Assembly (NCBI RefSeq): GCF_017744135.1
Contig: NZ_JAGHQU010000006.1
Coordinates: 62,001 to 126,000 of the forward strand
DNA from: Endozoicomonas sp. G2_2
Lineage (GTDB): Bacteria; Pseudomonadota; Gammaproteobacteria; Nevskiales; Salinisphaeraceae
Length of the DNA stretch: 64,000 bases
Direction: 5' to 3'
Of this stretch, positions 9,217 to 17,288 are shown piece after piece. Positions within the stretch are counted from its first letter, which is position 1. Each line of letters opens with the position of its first letter. Made by a program: the position numbers and the translations under genes. The notes beneath the pieces were generated by a model that saw nothing but the letters and a program-made list of their open reading frames with translations, did not search any database and had not been told where the DNA came from.

Positions 9217-9965
9217 CCGACTCCGATTCCTCCCGCCCGCTCGCCGATCGCGTGATCCTGATAACCGGCGCCGGGGGCGGCATCGGCGCCTCGGTCGCCC
9301 GTGCGATCGCCGCGGCCGGCGCTGAATGCGTGCTGATCGGCCGGCGCGAGCGCACGCTCACGCCGGTTTTCGATGCGATCGTGGCCGACGGCAGCCCGGA
9401 GCCCGCACTGTTCCCGCTCGACGTGACCAAGGCCGGCGAAGACGACTACCAGCGTCTGGTCGACGGCATCGCCGCCGACTGCGGCGGCCTGCATGGCGTG
9501 GTCCATCTCGCCGCGCGCTTCGACGGGCTCATGCCGCTGGCGACGCACGCCATCGACGGCTGGCAACGGATCATGCACATCAACCTCACCGCGGCCTTCG
9601 CGCTGACCCAGGTCTGCCTGCCGCTGCTGCAGGCGGCCGAGGATGCATCGGTGGTCTTCACCGTCGACCAGGCCGCCGCCCAGCCCAAGGCGTTCTGGGG
9701 CGCCTACGGCGTGAGCAAGGCCGGGCTTGCCGCTCTCGTGCGCCTGTTCGCGGTCGAGCACGAGCAGAATCCGCGCCTGCGCTTCAACGCCATCGACCCC
9801 GGCCCGCGCGACACGGGCCTGCGTTCCGCGGCATTTCCGGCAGACGACCCGGCGGCCCGGCCCGTGGATGAGCTCGGCGCCCATTACGTGAAGCTGCTTT
9901 CCGGCGCATCGCGCGGCACCACGGGACGCATTTTCGGCGTGGACGGCACCAGCACCGCGGCCTAG
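9213..9965 (+). CDS. yciK: YciK-family short-chain oxidoreductase with altered catalytic Ser
   Basis: A 250-residue Rossmann-fold oxidoreductase. The NAD(P) motif TGAGGGIG is at residues 18-25, Asn124 is in HINLTAAF, and Tyr165 and Lys169 form YGVSK. The catalytic Ser of classical SDRs, 13 residues before the Tyr, is replaced by Asp152 (sequence FTVDQAAA, where YciK proteins normally have FTSSSVG). Activity may be changed or lost. The physiological substrate of YciK is not known. It is the last gene of the mtaD-ubiG-mupP-yciK series and starts within an ATGA overlap with mupP. It converges with the next gene with a 5-bp gap. Confidence 0.9.
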   Translation: MTDSDSSRPLADRVILITGAGGGIGASVARAIAAAGAECVLIGRRERTLTPVFDAIVADGSPEPALFPLDVTKAGEDDYQRLVDGIAADCGGLHGVVHLAARFDGLMPLATHAIDGWQRIMHINLTAAFALTQVCLPLLQAAEDASVVFTVDQAAAQPKAFWGAYGVSKAGLAALVRLFAVEHEQNPRLRFNAIDPGPRDTGLRSAAFPADDPAARPVDELGAHYVKLLSGASRGTTGRIFGVDGTSTAA

Positions 9966-9970
9966 CGTTT

Positions 9971-10660
9971 TCAGCGCACCGCGTTCACCCCGCGCTGCGC
10001 ACAGCGCGCCTGTAACGCGCAGGCGCGGCAATCCGGCCGGCTCTTGTGACAGCGCTGTTTGGCGTGGGTCACGATCAGCGCATGCAGTTCGTCGTAGAAC
10101 GGCGCATCGTCGACAGGGCCGGCGGCTTCGACGCGCTTGCGCAAACGCTCGTAGTTACGCGCCCCGGCCGACCAGCCGTAGCGCTCCATGATGCGAAACG
10201 CGTAGGCGTCGGCCACGAACGACGGTCGGCCAAAGGCATAGAGCAAAATCACGTCCGCGGTTTCGTGGCCGATGCCGTGTAGCGCCAGCAGTTCGCCGCG
10301 CAGCGCTGGCGTATCCATGCGTGCGAGCGCTTCGAAGCCGCCACGCGCCACGAACCACTCGCAAAGCGCGCGCAGGCGTTTCGCCTTAACATTGTGCGGC
10401 CCGGCGCGCCGGATCAGTGCTGGCAGGTCGGCATGGGCGAGCAGGGACTCCGCCGTCAGCGGGCCGGCATCGCGCAGCTGTGCGATCGCGATCTCGACGT
10501 TCGTCCAGGCCGTGTGCTGGGTGAGCACGGCGCCGATGAGAATCTCGAACCGAGGGTTGTCGACGTCCTGGGTCGGCCACCAGCGCTGCGGCCCGTAGGC
10601 CTGGAACAGCCCGTCGTAGAACCTCCGAAGCCCGGCCGCGCTGGGGCCCGCGACATCCAC
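9971..10660 (-). CDS. Endonuclease III-like HhH-GPD DNA glycosylase with Lys-to-Glu change
   Basis: A 229-residue HhH-GPD family protein. It carries the helix-hairpin-helix LHGIGHETADVIL (about 127-139), the catalytic Asp151 in FVADAYAFRI, and a complete [4Fe-4S] ligand set C204-x6-C211-x2-C214-x5-C220. The lyase Lys of EndoIII, which lies 18 residues before the Asp, is Glu133 here. The protein is therefore predicted to be a monofunctional glycosylase without beta-lyase activity, acting on an unknown damaged base. The start is a GTG directly after the rluB TAG (no gap), which points to translational coupling. No clear alternative start exists nearby. Confidence 0.85.
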   Translation of the reverse strand: MDVAGPSAAGLRRFYDGLFQAYGPQRWWPTQDVDNPRFEILIGAVLTQHTAWTNVEIAIAQLRDAGPLTAESLLAHADLPALIRRAGPHNVKAKRLRALCEWFVARGGFEALARMDTPALRGELLALHGIGHETADVILLYAFGRPSFVADAYAFRIMERYGWSAGARNYERLRKRVEAAGPVDDAPFYDELHALIVTHAKQRCHKSRPDCRACALQARCAQRGVNAVR

Positions 10661-11404
10661 CTAGCGCTGCAGATCGACCAGCGAGGCGAGCGCGCGCACC
10701 TCCTTGCGGTCCAGCTCGCGCCAGCCGCCGGCCTTGACGCCACTGGGTAGCGCGACGTTACCGAAGCCGGTACGCATGAGCCGCGATACGGTCACGCCCT
10801 GGGAGTCCCAGAGGCGACGAACGACCCGGTTTCGGCCTTGGCGCACGGTGACCTCGAACCAGCGGTTCGCGCGGTTGTTCTCCTCGCCCACGCGAATGGA
10901 CTCGAAACGCGCGACACCGTCGTCGAGCTCTACGCCTTCGAGCAGCCGTTCGATCATGGCGTCGTCCACTTCGCCGCGCACGCGCACCGCATAGCTGCGC
11001 ATGATCTCGTAGCTGGGATGTTCGAGCCGCCGCTTGAGTTCGCCATCGGTGGTGACCAGCAGCAGCCCGGAGGTGTTCACGTCGAGCCGCCCGATCGCCA
11101 GCCAGCGTCCCGCCTTCATCTTCGGCAGACTCTTGAAGATGGTGGGCCGGCCCTCCGGGTCCTTGCGGGTGACCACCTGGTCGACATGCTTCTTGTAGGC
11201 CAGCACGCGACAGCGTACCTGCAGCCGTTCCTCGAGATTGAGGCGTTTGCCATCCATGCGGATCTCGTCGCGCGGGCCGGCCTTGTCGCCGAGCGTCGCG
11301 ACCTGGTTGTTCACACGGATACGGCCGGCCTCGATCACCTGCTCGATCTGGCGGCGCGAGCCATAGCCGGCGCGCGCGAGCAGTTTCTGGAGACGTTCGG
11401 TCAT
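10661..11404 (-). CDS. rluB: 23S rRNA pseudouridine(2605) synthase
   Basis: A 247-residue RsuA/RluB-family pseudouridine synthase. An N-terminal S4 RNA-binding domain (MTERLQKLLARAGYGSRRQIEQ) is followed by the catalytic domain with GRLDVNTSGLLLVT, in which the Asp is the nucleophile. It lacks the long basic C-terminal extension of E. coli RluB. The ATG at 11404 has AGGA about 6 bp upstream. scpA-scpB-rluB is a conserved order; here fpr and a repeat element lie between scpB and rluB. RluF or RsuA paralogues are less likely given the context. Confidence 0.92.
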   Translation of the reverse strand: MTERLQKLLARAGYGSRRQIEQVIEAGRIRVNNQVATLGDKAGPRDEIRMDGKRLNLEERLQVRCRVLAYKKHVDQVVTRKDPEGRPTIFKSLPKMKAGRWLAIGRLDVNTSGLLLVTTDGELKRRLEHPSYEIMRSYAVRVRGEVDDAMIERLLEGVELDDGVARFESIRVGEENNRANRWFEVTVRQGRNRVVRRLWDSQGVTVSRLMRTGFGNVALPSGVKAGGWRELDRKEVRALASLVDLQR

Positions 11405-11451
11405 GGGGGTCCTGGCGGCTGCTGGGCGAGCGTGGGTTGGTGGCGTTCCGG

Positions 11452-12228
11452 TTACTTGGAGACGAAAGCGCGTTCGATGACGTAATCGCCCGGCGCGCCG
11501 ATATGCGGCGAGATCTCGAAGCCACGCGCGTCGAGCAGCGCCGCGGAATCCTCCAGCATGGCCGGGCTGCCGCAGATCATCGCACGATCGTGCTTCGGAT
11601 CGAGCGGTTCCAGGCCGAGATCCTCGGTCACCCGCCCCTCGTCGAGCAGCGTGGTCACACGACCGCTGTTCTCGTACGGTTCGCGGCTGACCACGGGGTA
11701 GTAATGCATCTGGCGGCTTATCATCTCGCCCAGCAGCTCGTCGTTGGGCAACGTCTGCGAAAGCAGTTCGTGGTAGGCGAGATCGTCGATATAGCGCACG
11801 CCGTGCATCACGATCACGCGCTCGAAGCGTTCGTAGGTTTCCGGGTCGCGCACGATCGAGAGAAACGGCGCCAGACCGGTGCCGGTCGACAACAGATACA
11901 GATTGCGGCCCGGATGCAGGTCGGAGATCAATAACGTACCGGTCGGCTTGCGGCTGACCAGGACTTCGTCACCCGCCTCGAGATGCTGAAGCTGGGAGGT
12001 GAGCGGCCCGTCCGGCACCTTGATGCTGAAGAACTCGAGATGCTCCTCGTAATTGGCCGAGACGATGCTGTAGGCACGCAGCAGCGGTTTGCGTTCCTGG
12101 GCAAGCCCGATCATCACGAACTGCCCGTTCTCGAAGCGAAGTGCGCGATCACGCGTGGTCGTGAAACTGAACAGCGAATCGTTCCAGTGGCGAACGCTGA
12201 GCACGCGCTCGGAGTTCAATGCGGCCAT
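11452..12228 (-). CDS. fpr: Ferredoxin/flavodoxin-NADP+ reductase
   Basis: A 258-residue FAD enzyme that exchanges electrons between NADPH and ferredoxin or flavodoxin. The FAD-binding RAYSIVSANYEE (about 51-62), the NADP-binding GTGLAPFLSI (about 116-125) and CGSPAMLED are visible. It ends in ERAFVSK, a short tail after the conserved aromatic region, as in proteobacterial subclass IIA reductases (the Azotobacter/Pseudomonas type). GGGAG lies 7 bp before the ATG. The gene stands between the repeat element and rluB. Confidence 0.93.
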   Translation of the reverse strand: MAALNSERVLSVRHWNDSLFSFTTTRDRALRFENGQFVMIGLAQERKPLLRAYSIVSANYEEHLEFFSIKVPDGPLTSQLQHLEAGDEVLVSRKPTGTLLISDLHPGRNLYLLSTGTGLAPFLSIVRDPETYERFERVIVMHGVRYIDDLAYHELLSQTLPNDELLGEMISRQMHYYPVVSREPYENSGRVTTLLDEGRVTEDLGLEPLDPKHDRAMICGSPAMLEDSAALLDARGFEISPHIGAPGDYVIERAFVSK

Positions 12229-12361
12229 GAGGCTCCCGTGAATTACAGACGGCTACCGCGCGCCCGTCGGGCACGCAGGCGTCTCGTTACACCTGCTGAT
12301 GGCATCAACATGGGTACCGATGGCAACGAATCCAACCCCGCGGCGGGGCGCGGCGCCCGAC

Positions 12362-12632
12362 TAGGGCCTGTTGCCGTTTCATGCGAGCGCCGCGTTGGAG
12401 ACCGCAAATCGTGTTCTGCAAGGCGCGAGTCGCCGGTCGTGGCGTGCCACGATCAAGGCTCGCAACGCCGCAGAGCGCCATTTGCGGCCCAACCCTTCGG
12501 GACAAGGGCTGTTTTGCGGCAATCCAGCGTTCTAGCACGCTTGCGCAGAATGACTGCGCGGCGCGTGCTACGCCTTGTCTTGCCGCAAAACAGCCCTTGG
12601 CGCGGACTCGCACGAAACGGCAACAGGCCCTA
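12362..12632. repeat. Compound palindromic repeat element A (271 bp, 26-bp terminal inverted repeats)
   Basis: Ends at 12362-12387 and 12607-12632 are inverted copies differing at one of 26 positions and reading inward from TAGGGCCTGTTGCCG. Inside are nested stems: 12402-12409 with 12480-12487 (8 bp), a hairpin 12438-12451, a perfect 20-bp pair 12503-12522 with 12580-12599, and within that 12533-12540 with 12563-12570 and 12543-12548 with 12554-12559. No gene is encoded. Both ends lie at TA dinucleotides, so a 2-bp TA target duplication is possible. The right end supplies the scpB stop codon. The rest of the fpr-scpB gap (12229-12361) shows no further feature. Confidence 0.85.
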
Positions 12633-13439
12633 ATGGACCGAATCCGACGACGGCGGACGATTCGGCCCGGTGTTATCCGTATCGGACGGTTCGTCGCCGG
12701 GCGACGCGGATTCACCTGACGGATCACCGGCCTCGTCTGTCTCGGGCTCGTCTTCAGCGCCGCTCTCGCCCGTCTCGCCAATCTCGCCCGTCTCACTGCT
12801 TGGGCTGTCGCCCTGCAGCCGAGCGATCGCCGCGTCGAGCGCATCGAGGTCCTTGATTTCCGGCAGACTCGGCAGATCGGACAACCGCTTCACGCCGAAG
12901 TCGTCGAGAAACTTGGTCGTGGTGCCGAACAGTGCCGGCCGGCCCGGCATGTCGCGATAACCGACCACCTTGATCCAGTCGAACTCCTGCAGCGTCTTGA
13001 CGATGTTCGACGACACCGACACGCCGCGCACCGCTTCGATATCCGAACGCGCGATCGGCTGGCGGTAGCAGATCAGCGCCAGGGTCTCGAGCATGGCGCG
13101 CGAGAGCTTGGGCGGGCGTTCTTCCCACAGGCGGGACACAAGCCCGGCATAGTCGGCGCCGACCTGAAAGCGCCAACCGCCGGCCACTTCGACCACGTTC
13201 ACCGCGTTGGCCGCGTAGTTCTCCGCCAGTGCCGCCAGCGCGACCCGCACATCCGCACGCTCGACCGCGTGCGTGGTTTCCAGCAGTCGCACGATCTGAT
13301 CCACCGACAGCGGTCCATCGCTGGCCATGAGCAGCGCCTCGATACAGCGCAGCACCACTTCGGACACCACCGGCTCGTGCCCGGAGGCGTTGTCGGTCGC
13401 CGCTGCACTCGCGTCCGATCGGGGTTCGTTCGTATTCAC
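12630..13439 (-). CDS. scpB: Segregation and condensation protein B
   Basis: A 269-residue non-SMC subunit of bacterial condensin, with two winged-helix domains that bind ScpA and the SMC head. The core (about 25-195) includes VVLRCIEALLMASDGPLSV, AMLETLALICYRQPI, VRGVSVSSNIVKTL and the GYRDMPGRPALFGTT segment. A low-complexity acidic and Ser/Thr-rich tail of about 60 residues follows. The start is a GTG at 13439 preceded by GAGAGG. The last codon before the stop is followed by a TAG that is the first triplet of repeat element A. It lies 13 bp downstream of scpA. Confidence 0.95.
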   Translation of the reverse strand: MNTNEPRSDASAAATDNASGHEPVVSEVVLRCIEALLMASDGPLSVDQIVRLLETTHAVERADVRVALAALAENYAANAVNVVEVAGGWRFQVGADYAGLVSRLWEERPPKLSRAMLETLALICYRQPIARSDIEAVRGVSVSSNIVKTLQEFDWIKVVGYRDMPGRPALFGTTTKFLDDFGVKRLSDLPSLPEIKDLDALDAAIARLQGDSPSSETGEIGETGESGAEDEPETDEAGDPSGESASPGDEPSDTDNTGPNRPPSSDSVH

Positions 13440-13452
13440 GGGCGCCCTCTCA

Positions 13453-14295
13453 TCATTCGTAGGCGGATTCCGGGGCCGGACCGGCGAGGCGTAACGCGAC
13501 CGGGGCGTACGGCGCGCTCTGTTCGATCGCGATCAGGGCCTCGCGCGCCAGCTCCAGAATGGCGAGAAAGGAGACCACCACGCCGAGGCGCCCTTCGCTC
13601 GTGTCGACCAGGGTGACGAACGCACAGGGCGCGCCGCTGCCCAGCCGCTCGAGAATCCGGCTCATATGTTCGCGTACCGACAACGGTTCGCGCTCGATAC
13701 GGTGCTCGGTGAACAGCTCGGCGCGAGTCAATACATCGTGCAGCGCATGCAGCAGCACCCGCAGGTCGGTGTCCGGCTCGGGGCGCTCGATCTCGAGGCG
13801 CTCGGGGCCGTGCTGGACGGGCGTGATGTCGCGGCCGACTCGCGGTGTCTCCTCGAGCCGCTCCGCGGCCTCCTTGAACTGCTCGTATTCCTGCAGCCGG
13901 CGCACGAGTTCGGCCCGCGGGTCATCGCCCTCCTCTTCTTCCTCGGTCGGCTTGGGCAACAGCATGCGCGACTTGATCTCGGCCAGCATCGCGGCCATGA
14001 GCAGGTATTCACCGGCGAGTTCGATCGCCATCTCCTGCATGACCTCGATATAGGTCATGTACTGGTGCGCGATGGTGTGCACGGGAATATCGAGGATGTC
14101 GAGATTCTGCTTGCGGATCAGATACAGCAGCAGGTCCAGCGGCCCCTCGAAGGTCTCGAGAAACACCCGCAGCGCATCCGGCGGGATATACAGATCCTCG
14201 GGCAGCGCATCGACCGGTTCGCCGGCGACCCGGATCGCCGCCAGTGCCGGCATCCCGGGCGGCTGTGTGGCCTGCTCGGGCTCGGTCGAGCTCAT
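13453..14295 (-). CDS. scpA: Segregation and condensation protein A
   Basis: A 280-residue kleisin that bridges the SMC heads and binds ScpB. Family signatures are VFLETFEGPLDLLLYLIRKQNLDILDIPV (here summarised by FEGPLDLLLYLI near residue 50) and YLLMAAMLAEIKSRMLLP (YLLMAA near 97), followed by an acidic linker and a C-terminal winged helix with LAILELAREALI. The partner smc lies about 9 kb away on the same strand, so all three condensin subunits are in this window. The N-terminal 35 residues are not conserved. Confidence 0.95.
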   Translation of the reverse strand: MSSTEPEQATQPPGMPALAAIRVAGEPVDALPEDLYIPPDALRVFLETFEGPLDLLLYLIRKQNLDILDIPVHTIAHQYMTYIEVMQEMAIELAGEYLLMAAMLAEIKSRMLLPKPTEEEEEGDDPRAELVRRLQEYEQFKEAAERLEETPRVGRDITPVQHGPERLEIERPEPDTDLRVLLHALHDVLTRAELFTEHRIEREPLSVREHMSRILERLGSGAPCAFVTLVDTSEGRLGVVVSFLAILELAREALIAIEQSAPYAPVALRLAGPAPESAYE

Positions 14296-14347
14296 CCGCG
14301 CGCGCCCCTCGGCCTGACAGACGCGGCATAACGGCGCGCGACGATGC

Positions 14348-15361
14348 TCATGCCGGCGGCAGAAAACCGGTCAGCGCGAAGGCGCGCTCCAGCGTCGGTT
14401 CTGCGCGCTGGCGGGCCGCGGCCGCGCCCCGGGCCAGCAACGCATCGAGGCCGGCGGTGTCGTCGCGGAATTCGCTGTAGCGCTGCTGCAGCGGCTCGAG
14501 AAACGCGACCACGGCATCGGCCAGATCGCCCTTGAGCGCCCCGTAGCCCTGGCCCGCATAGCGATTTTCCAGTTCGCCGATCGACTCGTCGGTGACCGCC
14601 GAGTAGATCGACAGCAGGTTCGACACGCCCGGCTTGTTCTCCTCGTCGAAGCGAATCTCGCCGTCGGAGTCCGTGACCGCGCGCTTGATCTTCTTGACCA
14701 CCTTATTCGGCTCGTCGAGCAGCTTGATGACGTTGGCCTCGACATCGTCGGACTTGCTCATCTTCGCGGTCGGATCACCCAGGCTCATCACCCGCGCGCC
14801 GACCTCCGGAATGAACGGCTCGGGCACGGTGAACAGCGCCTCCCCGGCGCGCGCATTGAAGCGCTCGGCGAGATTGCGCGCCAGTTCCAGATGCTGCTTC
14901 TGGTCATTGCCCACCGGCACCGCATCGGCCTGATACAGCAGGATGTCCGCCGCCATGAGCACCGGATAGTCGAACAGGCCCGCGTTGATGTTGTCGACGT
15001 TCTTCGCCGACTTGTTCTTGAACTGCGTCATGCGGTTGAGCTCGCCCATCGACGTATGACAGTTCAAGAGCCAGGCGAGCTGGGCATGGGCCGGCACGTG
15101 CGACTGCACGAACATGGTCGCGCGATCCGGGTCGATGCCGGCGGCGAGATACAGGCACAGGAACTCGTGGCAGCGTTCACGCAGCGCGGCCGGGTCCTGC
15201 CGCACCGTGATCGCATGCATGTCGACCAGCGCAAACAGGCAGTCGTGGGTGTCCTGCATGGCCACCCAGTGCTTGAGCGCACCGATATAGTTGCCGAGCG
15301 TCAGCTCGCCGGAGGGCTGGATGCCGGACAGGACGATGGGTTTGGCGATCTCGGAACTCAC
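14348..15361 (-). CDS. trpS: Tryptophan-tRNA ligase
   Basis: A 337-residue class I aminoacyl-tRNA synthetase that charges tRNA-Trp. The HIGH-like motif is in [13 protein letters not shown] (about residues 14-26) and the KMSKS loop is exact (TAKMSKSDD). The start is taken as GTG at 15361, which has GAGG about 7 bp upstream and gives the family's usual length; a TTG 54 bp upstream would add residues without homology. A TATACT sequence on the minus strand (15423-15428) about 60 bp upstream could be a -10 element, but no good -35 pairs with it. trpS-scpA-scpB is a conserved order. Confidence 0.95.
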   Translation of the reverse strand: MSSEIAKPIVLSGIQPSGELTLGNYIGALKHWVAMQDTHDCLFALVDMHAITVRQDPAALRERCHEFLCLYLAAGIDPDRATMFVQSHVPAHAQLAWLLNCHTSMGELNRMTQFKNKSAKNVDNINAGLFDYPVLMAADILLYQADAVPVGNDQKQHLELARNLAERFNARAGEALFTVPEPFIPEVGARVMSLGDPTAKMSKSDDVEANVIKLLDEPNKVVKKIKRAVTDSDGEIRFDEENKPGVSNLLSIYSAVTDESIGELENRYAGQGYGALKGDLADAVVAFLEPLQQRYSEFRDDTAGLDALLARGAAAARQRAEPTLERAFALTGFLPPA

Positions 15362-15483
15362 ACGCGGCCTCGGGACAATATCGGTTGGGCGCTCAAGTCG
15401 GCGCTGAACGATCAAAGGCGCGAGTATACATTCGCGTGCTTTGTGCCATCAGGCGCGAGCCGCTGGAACAAGCAACACAAGCC

Positions 15484-15627
15484 CGCCAATAAACGCCAAT
15501 ACAGGCCGAGGCCGGGTTTCGAGGCGTGGTTGAACAAACGGGTCTCACGCAAAGCCCCCAAGGCAGAAAAACCGACCGATCGGGACATATGACGTTTCAC
15601 TTCGCGGCTTTGCGCCTTTGCGTGAAA
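15484..15627. repeat. Short intergenic repeats between yciO and trpS
   Basis: The 391-bp gap 15362-15752 has no gene. It holds an inverted pair TCACGCAAAG / CTTTGCGTGA (about 15543-15552 and 15615-15624) embedded in longer imperfect arms, and a direct repeat of CGCCAATA at 15484-15491 and 15494-15501 with a 10-bp period. Arms of the type CACGCAAAGGCGCAAAG resemble dispersed intergenic repeats I know from other bacterial genomes. Function is unknown. Confidence 0.5.
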
Positions 15628-15752
15628 ACCAGCAAATCACGGATCGCGAGTGCGCTATCGCCGGTGACACGCGGCGTTCTCTCTCTTCCTCTACGCGCAC
15701 CCGCGGTCATTCTCGGACCACAGCGCGTCGCCGCGCTGCTTCGGCGCGACGC

Positions 15753-16391
15753 TCAGGCCTCGACGGGCTCCAGGCCGAGCGCTTCCGCACTGCCCTTGCC
15801 CAGCCGCAGGATCTGGGGCACGGCCGGGGTGAGATCGACGATGGTGGTCGGCTCGACGCCGGTCGCGCCGCCGTCGACGATCATGTCGAGCTGCTTGTCG
15901 AAGGCCTCGCGCACATCGAAGGCCTCCGACAGCGGCACGTCCTCGTCCGGTCGCTGCGCGGTGATCGACATGATCGGTTCGTCCATGGCCTCGGCGATGG
16001 CCCGGGCGACGGGGTGACCCGGCACGCGAATGCCGATGGTCTTGCGCTTCGGATGCGCCAGCCAGTTGGGCACGACCTTGGAGGCAGGCAGCACAAACGT
16101 GTAGGCGCCGGGGGTTGCCGCCTTGAGCAGACGAAAGCTGGTGTTCTCCACCTTGGCGTACGTCGAGATCTCGGACAGATCACGACAAACCAGCGTGAAG
16201 AAATGCTCGCGCCCGAAGCCGCGCATCTGACGTATGCGTTCGATGGCGTTCTTGTCGCCCATCGCACAGGCCAGGCCGTACGACGAATCCGTCGGGTAGG
16301 CGATGACCCGGCCCGCGCGCAGCGCATCGGCAACCTGCGCAATACGGCGCGGCTGGGGGGTTTCGGCGTGTACGTGAACAATCTCTGCCAT
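15753..16391 (-). CDS. yciO: Sua5/YciO/YrdC-family protein, YciO type
   Basis: A 212-residue YrdC-like domain protein. The conserved core AYPTDSSYGLACAMGDKNAIERI (begin at about residue 31), followed by the RxR region near FGREHFFTLVC and SITAQRPDEDVP, matches the YciO branch. YrdC/TsaC make threonylcarbamoyl-AMP for the universal tRNA t6A modification. YciO is a diverged paralogue whose cellular role is less certain. Its place upstream of trpS is conserved in related genomes. No Sua5 C-terminal domain is present. Start ATG at 16391; divergent from the YciI gene. Confidence 0.88.
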   Translation of the reverse strand: MAEIVHVHAETPQPRRIAQVADALRAGRVIAYPTDSSYGLACAMGDKNAIERIRQMRGFGREHFFTLVCRDLSEISTYAKVENTSFRLLKAATPGAYTFVLPASKVVPNWLAHPKRKTIGIRVPGHPVARAIAEAMDEPIMSITAQRPDEDVPLSEAFDVREAFDKQLDMIVDGGATGVEPTTIVDLTPAVPQILRLGKGSAEALGLEPVEA

Positions 16392-16545
16392 GGCGGCGAT
16401 TATATCGCGTACCGCCCTATTGCCGCCCGTGTTTCGCGCAAACTTTTATCGCCGCCGTGGCCCGCGCGTCACCGCATGCGGCACACTGACCATCATTCGC
16501 GCGCCGGCCTAGGCCCGCGGCCACTCAACCGCCAAGGAACTGAAT

Positions 16546-16845
16546 ATGGACTATTTCGCAATCGTCTCCTTCGATGTCGCCGAAAGCAGCGATGGCCGCA
16601 AGAAAGCCGTGGGCGAACACCGCGCGCGTCTGGAAGAACTCGACCAGGCCGGACGCCTGCTCACCGCGGGCCCGCTGCCGCGCGTGGACGCCTACGGCAA
16701 GGTTGTCGACGGGTTCCAGGGCAGCATCATCATCGCGGCCTTCGAAAGCCTTGAAGAAGCGCGCCAGTGGGCCAAGGTCGACCCCTACAACGCCGAAGGC
16801 GTGTACATGGAAACCACGGTCTATCCGTACAAGAAGGTCTTCTAG
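16546..16845 (+). CDS. YciI-family protein
   Basis: A 99-residue single-domain protein of the YCII fold (ferredoxin-like dimer). The characteristic pattern is present: MDYFAIVSFD at the N-terminus, the conserved His of GEHRARLEEL (about residue 24), GPLPRVD, and the Asp of KVDPYNAEGVYMET near the end. The His/Asp pair forms a putative active site in the family, but the reaction is unknown. AAGGA lies 8 bp before the ATG. The next gene is a BolA-family gene 67 bp downstream on the same strand. Confidence 0.9.
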   Translation: MDYFAIVSFDVAESSDGRKKAVGEHRARLEELDQAGRLLTAGPLPRVDAYGKVVDGFQGSIIIAAFESLEEARQWAKVDPYNAEGVYMETTVYPYKKVF

Positions 16846-16912
16846 TTTCCGGCGCCGGCCTACAGGGCACGCGGCGAGAAGACGCAACGCGTACCAACAC
16901 AGGACACGCACG

Positions 16913-17179
16913 ATGAGTGATCGCATACCGCGAATCCGCGCGGCCCTGGAACAGGGTCTGGACACCGAGGACGTCGCAATCCGCGACGACAGCCACCTGC
17001 ACGCCGGCCACGCAGGCGCCAAGAGCGGGCTCGGCCACTACCACGTGACCATCCGCTCGCCGCGTTTCACGGGCACGTCGCCGATCGAGCGCCACCGCCT
17101 GGTCTATGAAGCGCTCGGCACGCTCATGCAGACCGATATCCACGCAGTGTCGATTCGCGCCATGGCGCCCGAGGAATAG
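16913..17179 (+). CDS. BolA-family protein
   Basis: An 88-residue protein with the BolA fold. The residues DDSHLHAGHAGAKSGLGHYHV contain the HxGH-type surface and the C-terminal helix pattern RHRLVYEALGTLMQTDIHAVSIRA fits the family (ending IHALSIKA in many members). BolA proteins partner with monothiol glutaredoxins in iron-sulfur and stress biology. AGGA is 9 bp before the ATG. Pairing with a YciI gene is common in proteobacteria. Confidence 0.9.
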   Translation: MSDRIPRIRAALEQGLDTEDVAIRDDSHLHAGHAGAKSGLGHYHVTIRSPRFTGTSPIERHRLVYEALGTLMQTDIHAVSIRAMAPEE

Positions 17180-17259
17180 CCACGAGAACCAGCCGGACCG
17201 CTTCGGCAGACGAAACCGTGCGATTGCGGTAAAAAACGAACGATAACCAGAACACGAGG

Positions 17260-17275
17260 GAACGCCGCGGCGTTC
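17260..17275 (+). promoter_or_regulatory. Perfect 16-bp palindrome before the TonB receptor gene
   Basis: GAACGCCGCGGCGTTC reads the same on both strands and ends one base before the GGGGGAG Shine-Dalgarno of the receptor gene. It may be a hairpin controlling ribosome access or an operator site. No Fur-box-like sequence was seen in 17180-17288. Confidence 0.4.
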
Positions 17276-17288
17276 GGGGGAGACAATC

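Noticed and set aside
17180-17288. Fur box before the TonB-dependent receptor
   Set aside because: The region contains AACGATAACC but no 19-bp GATAAT-type inverted repeat.
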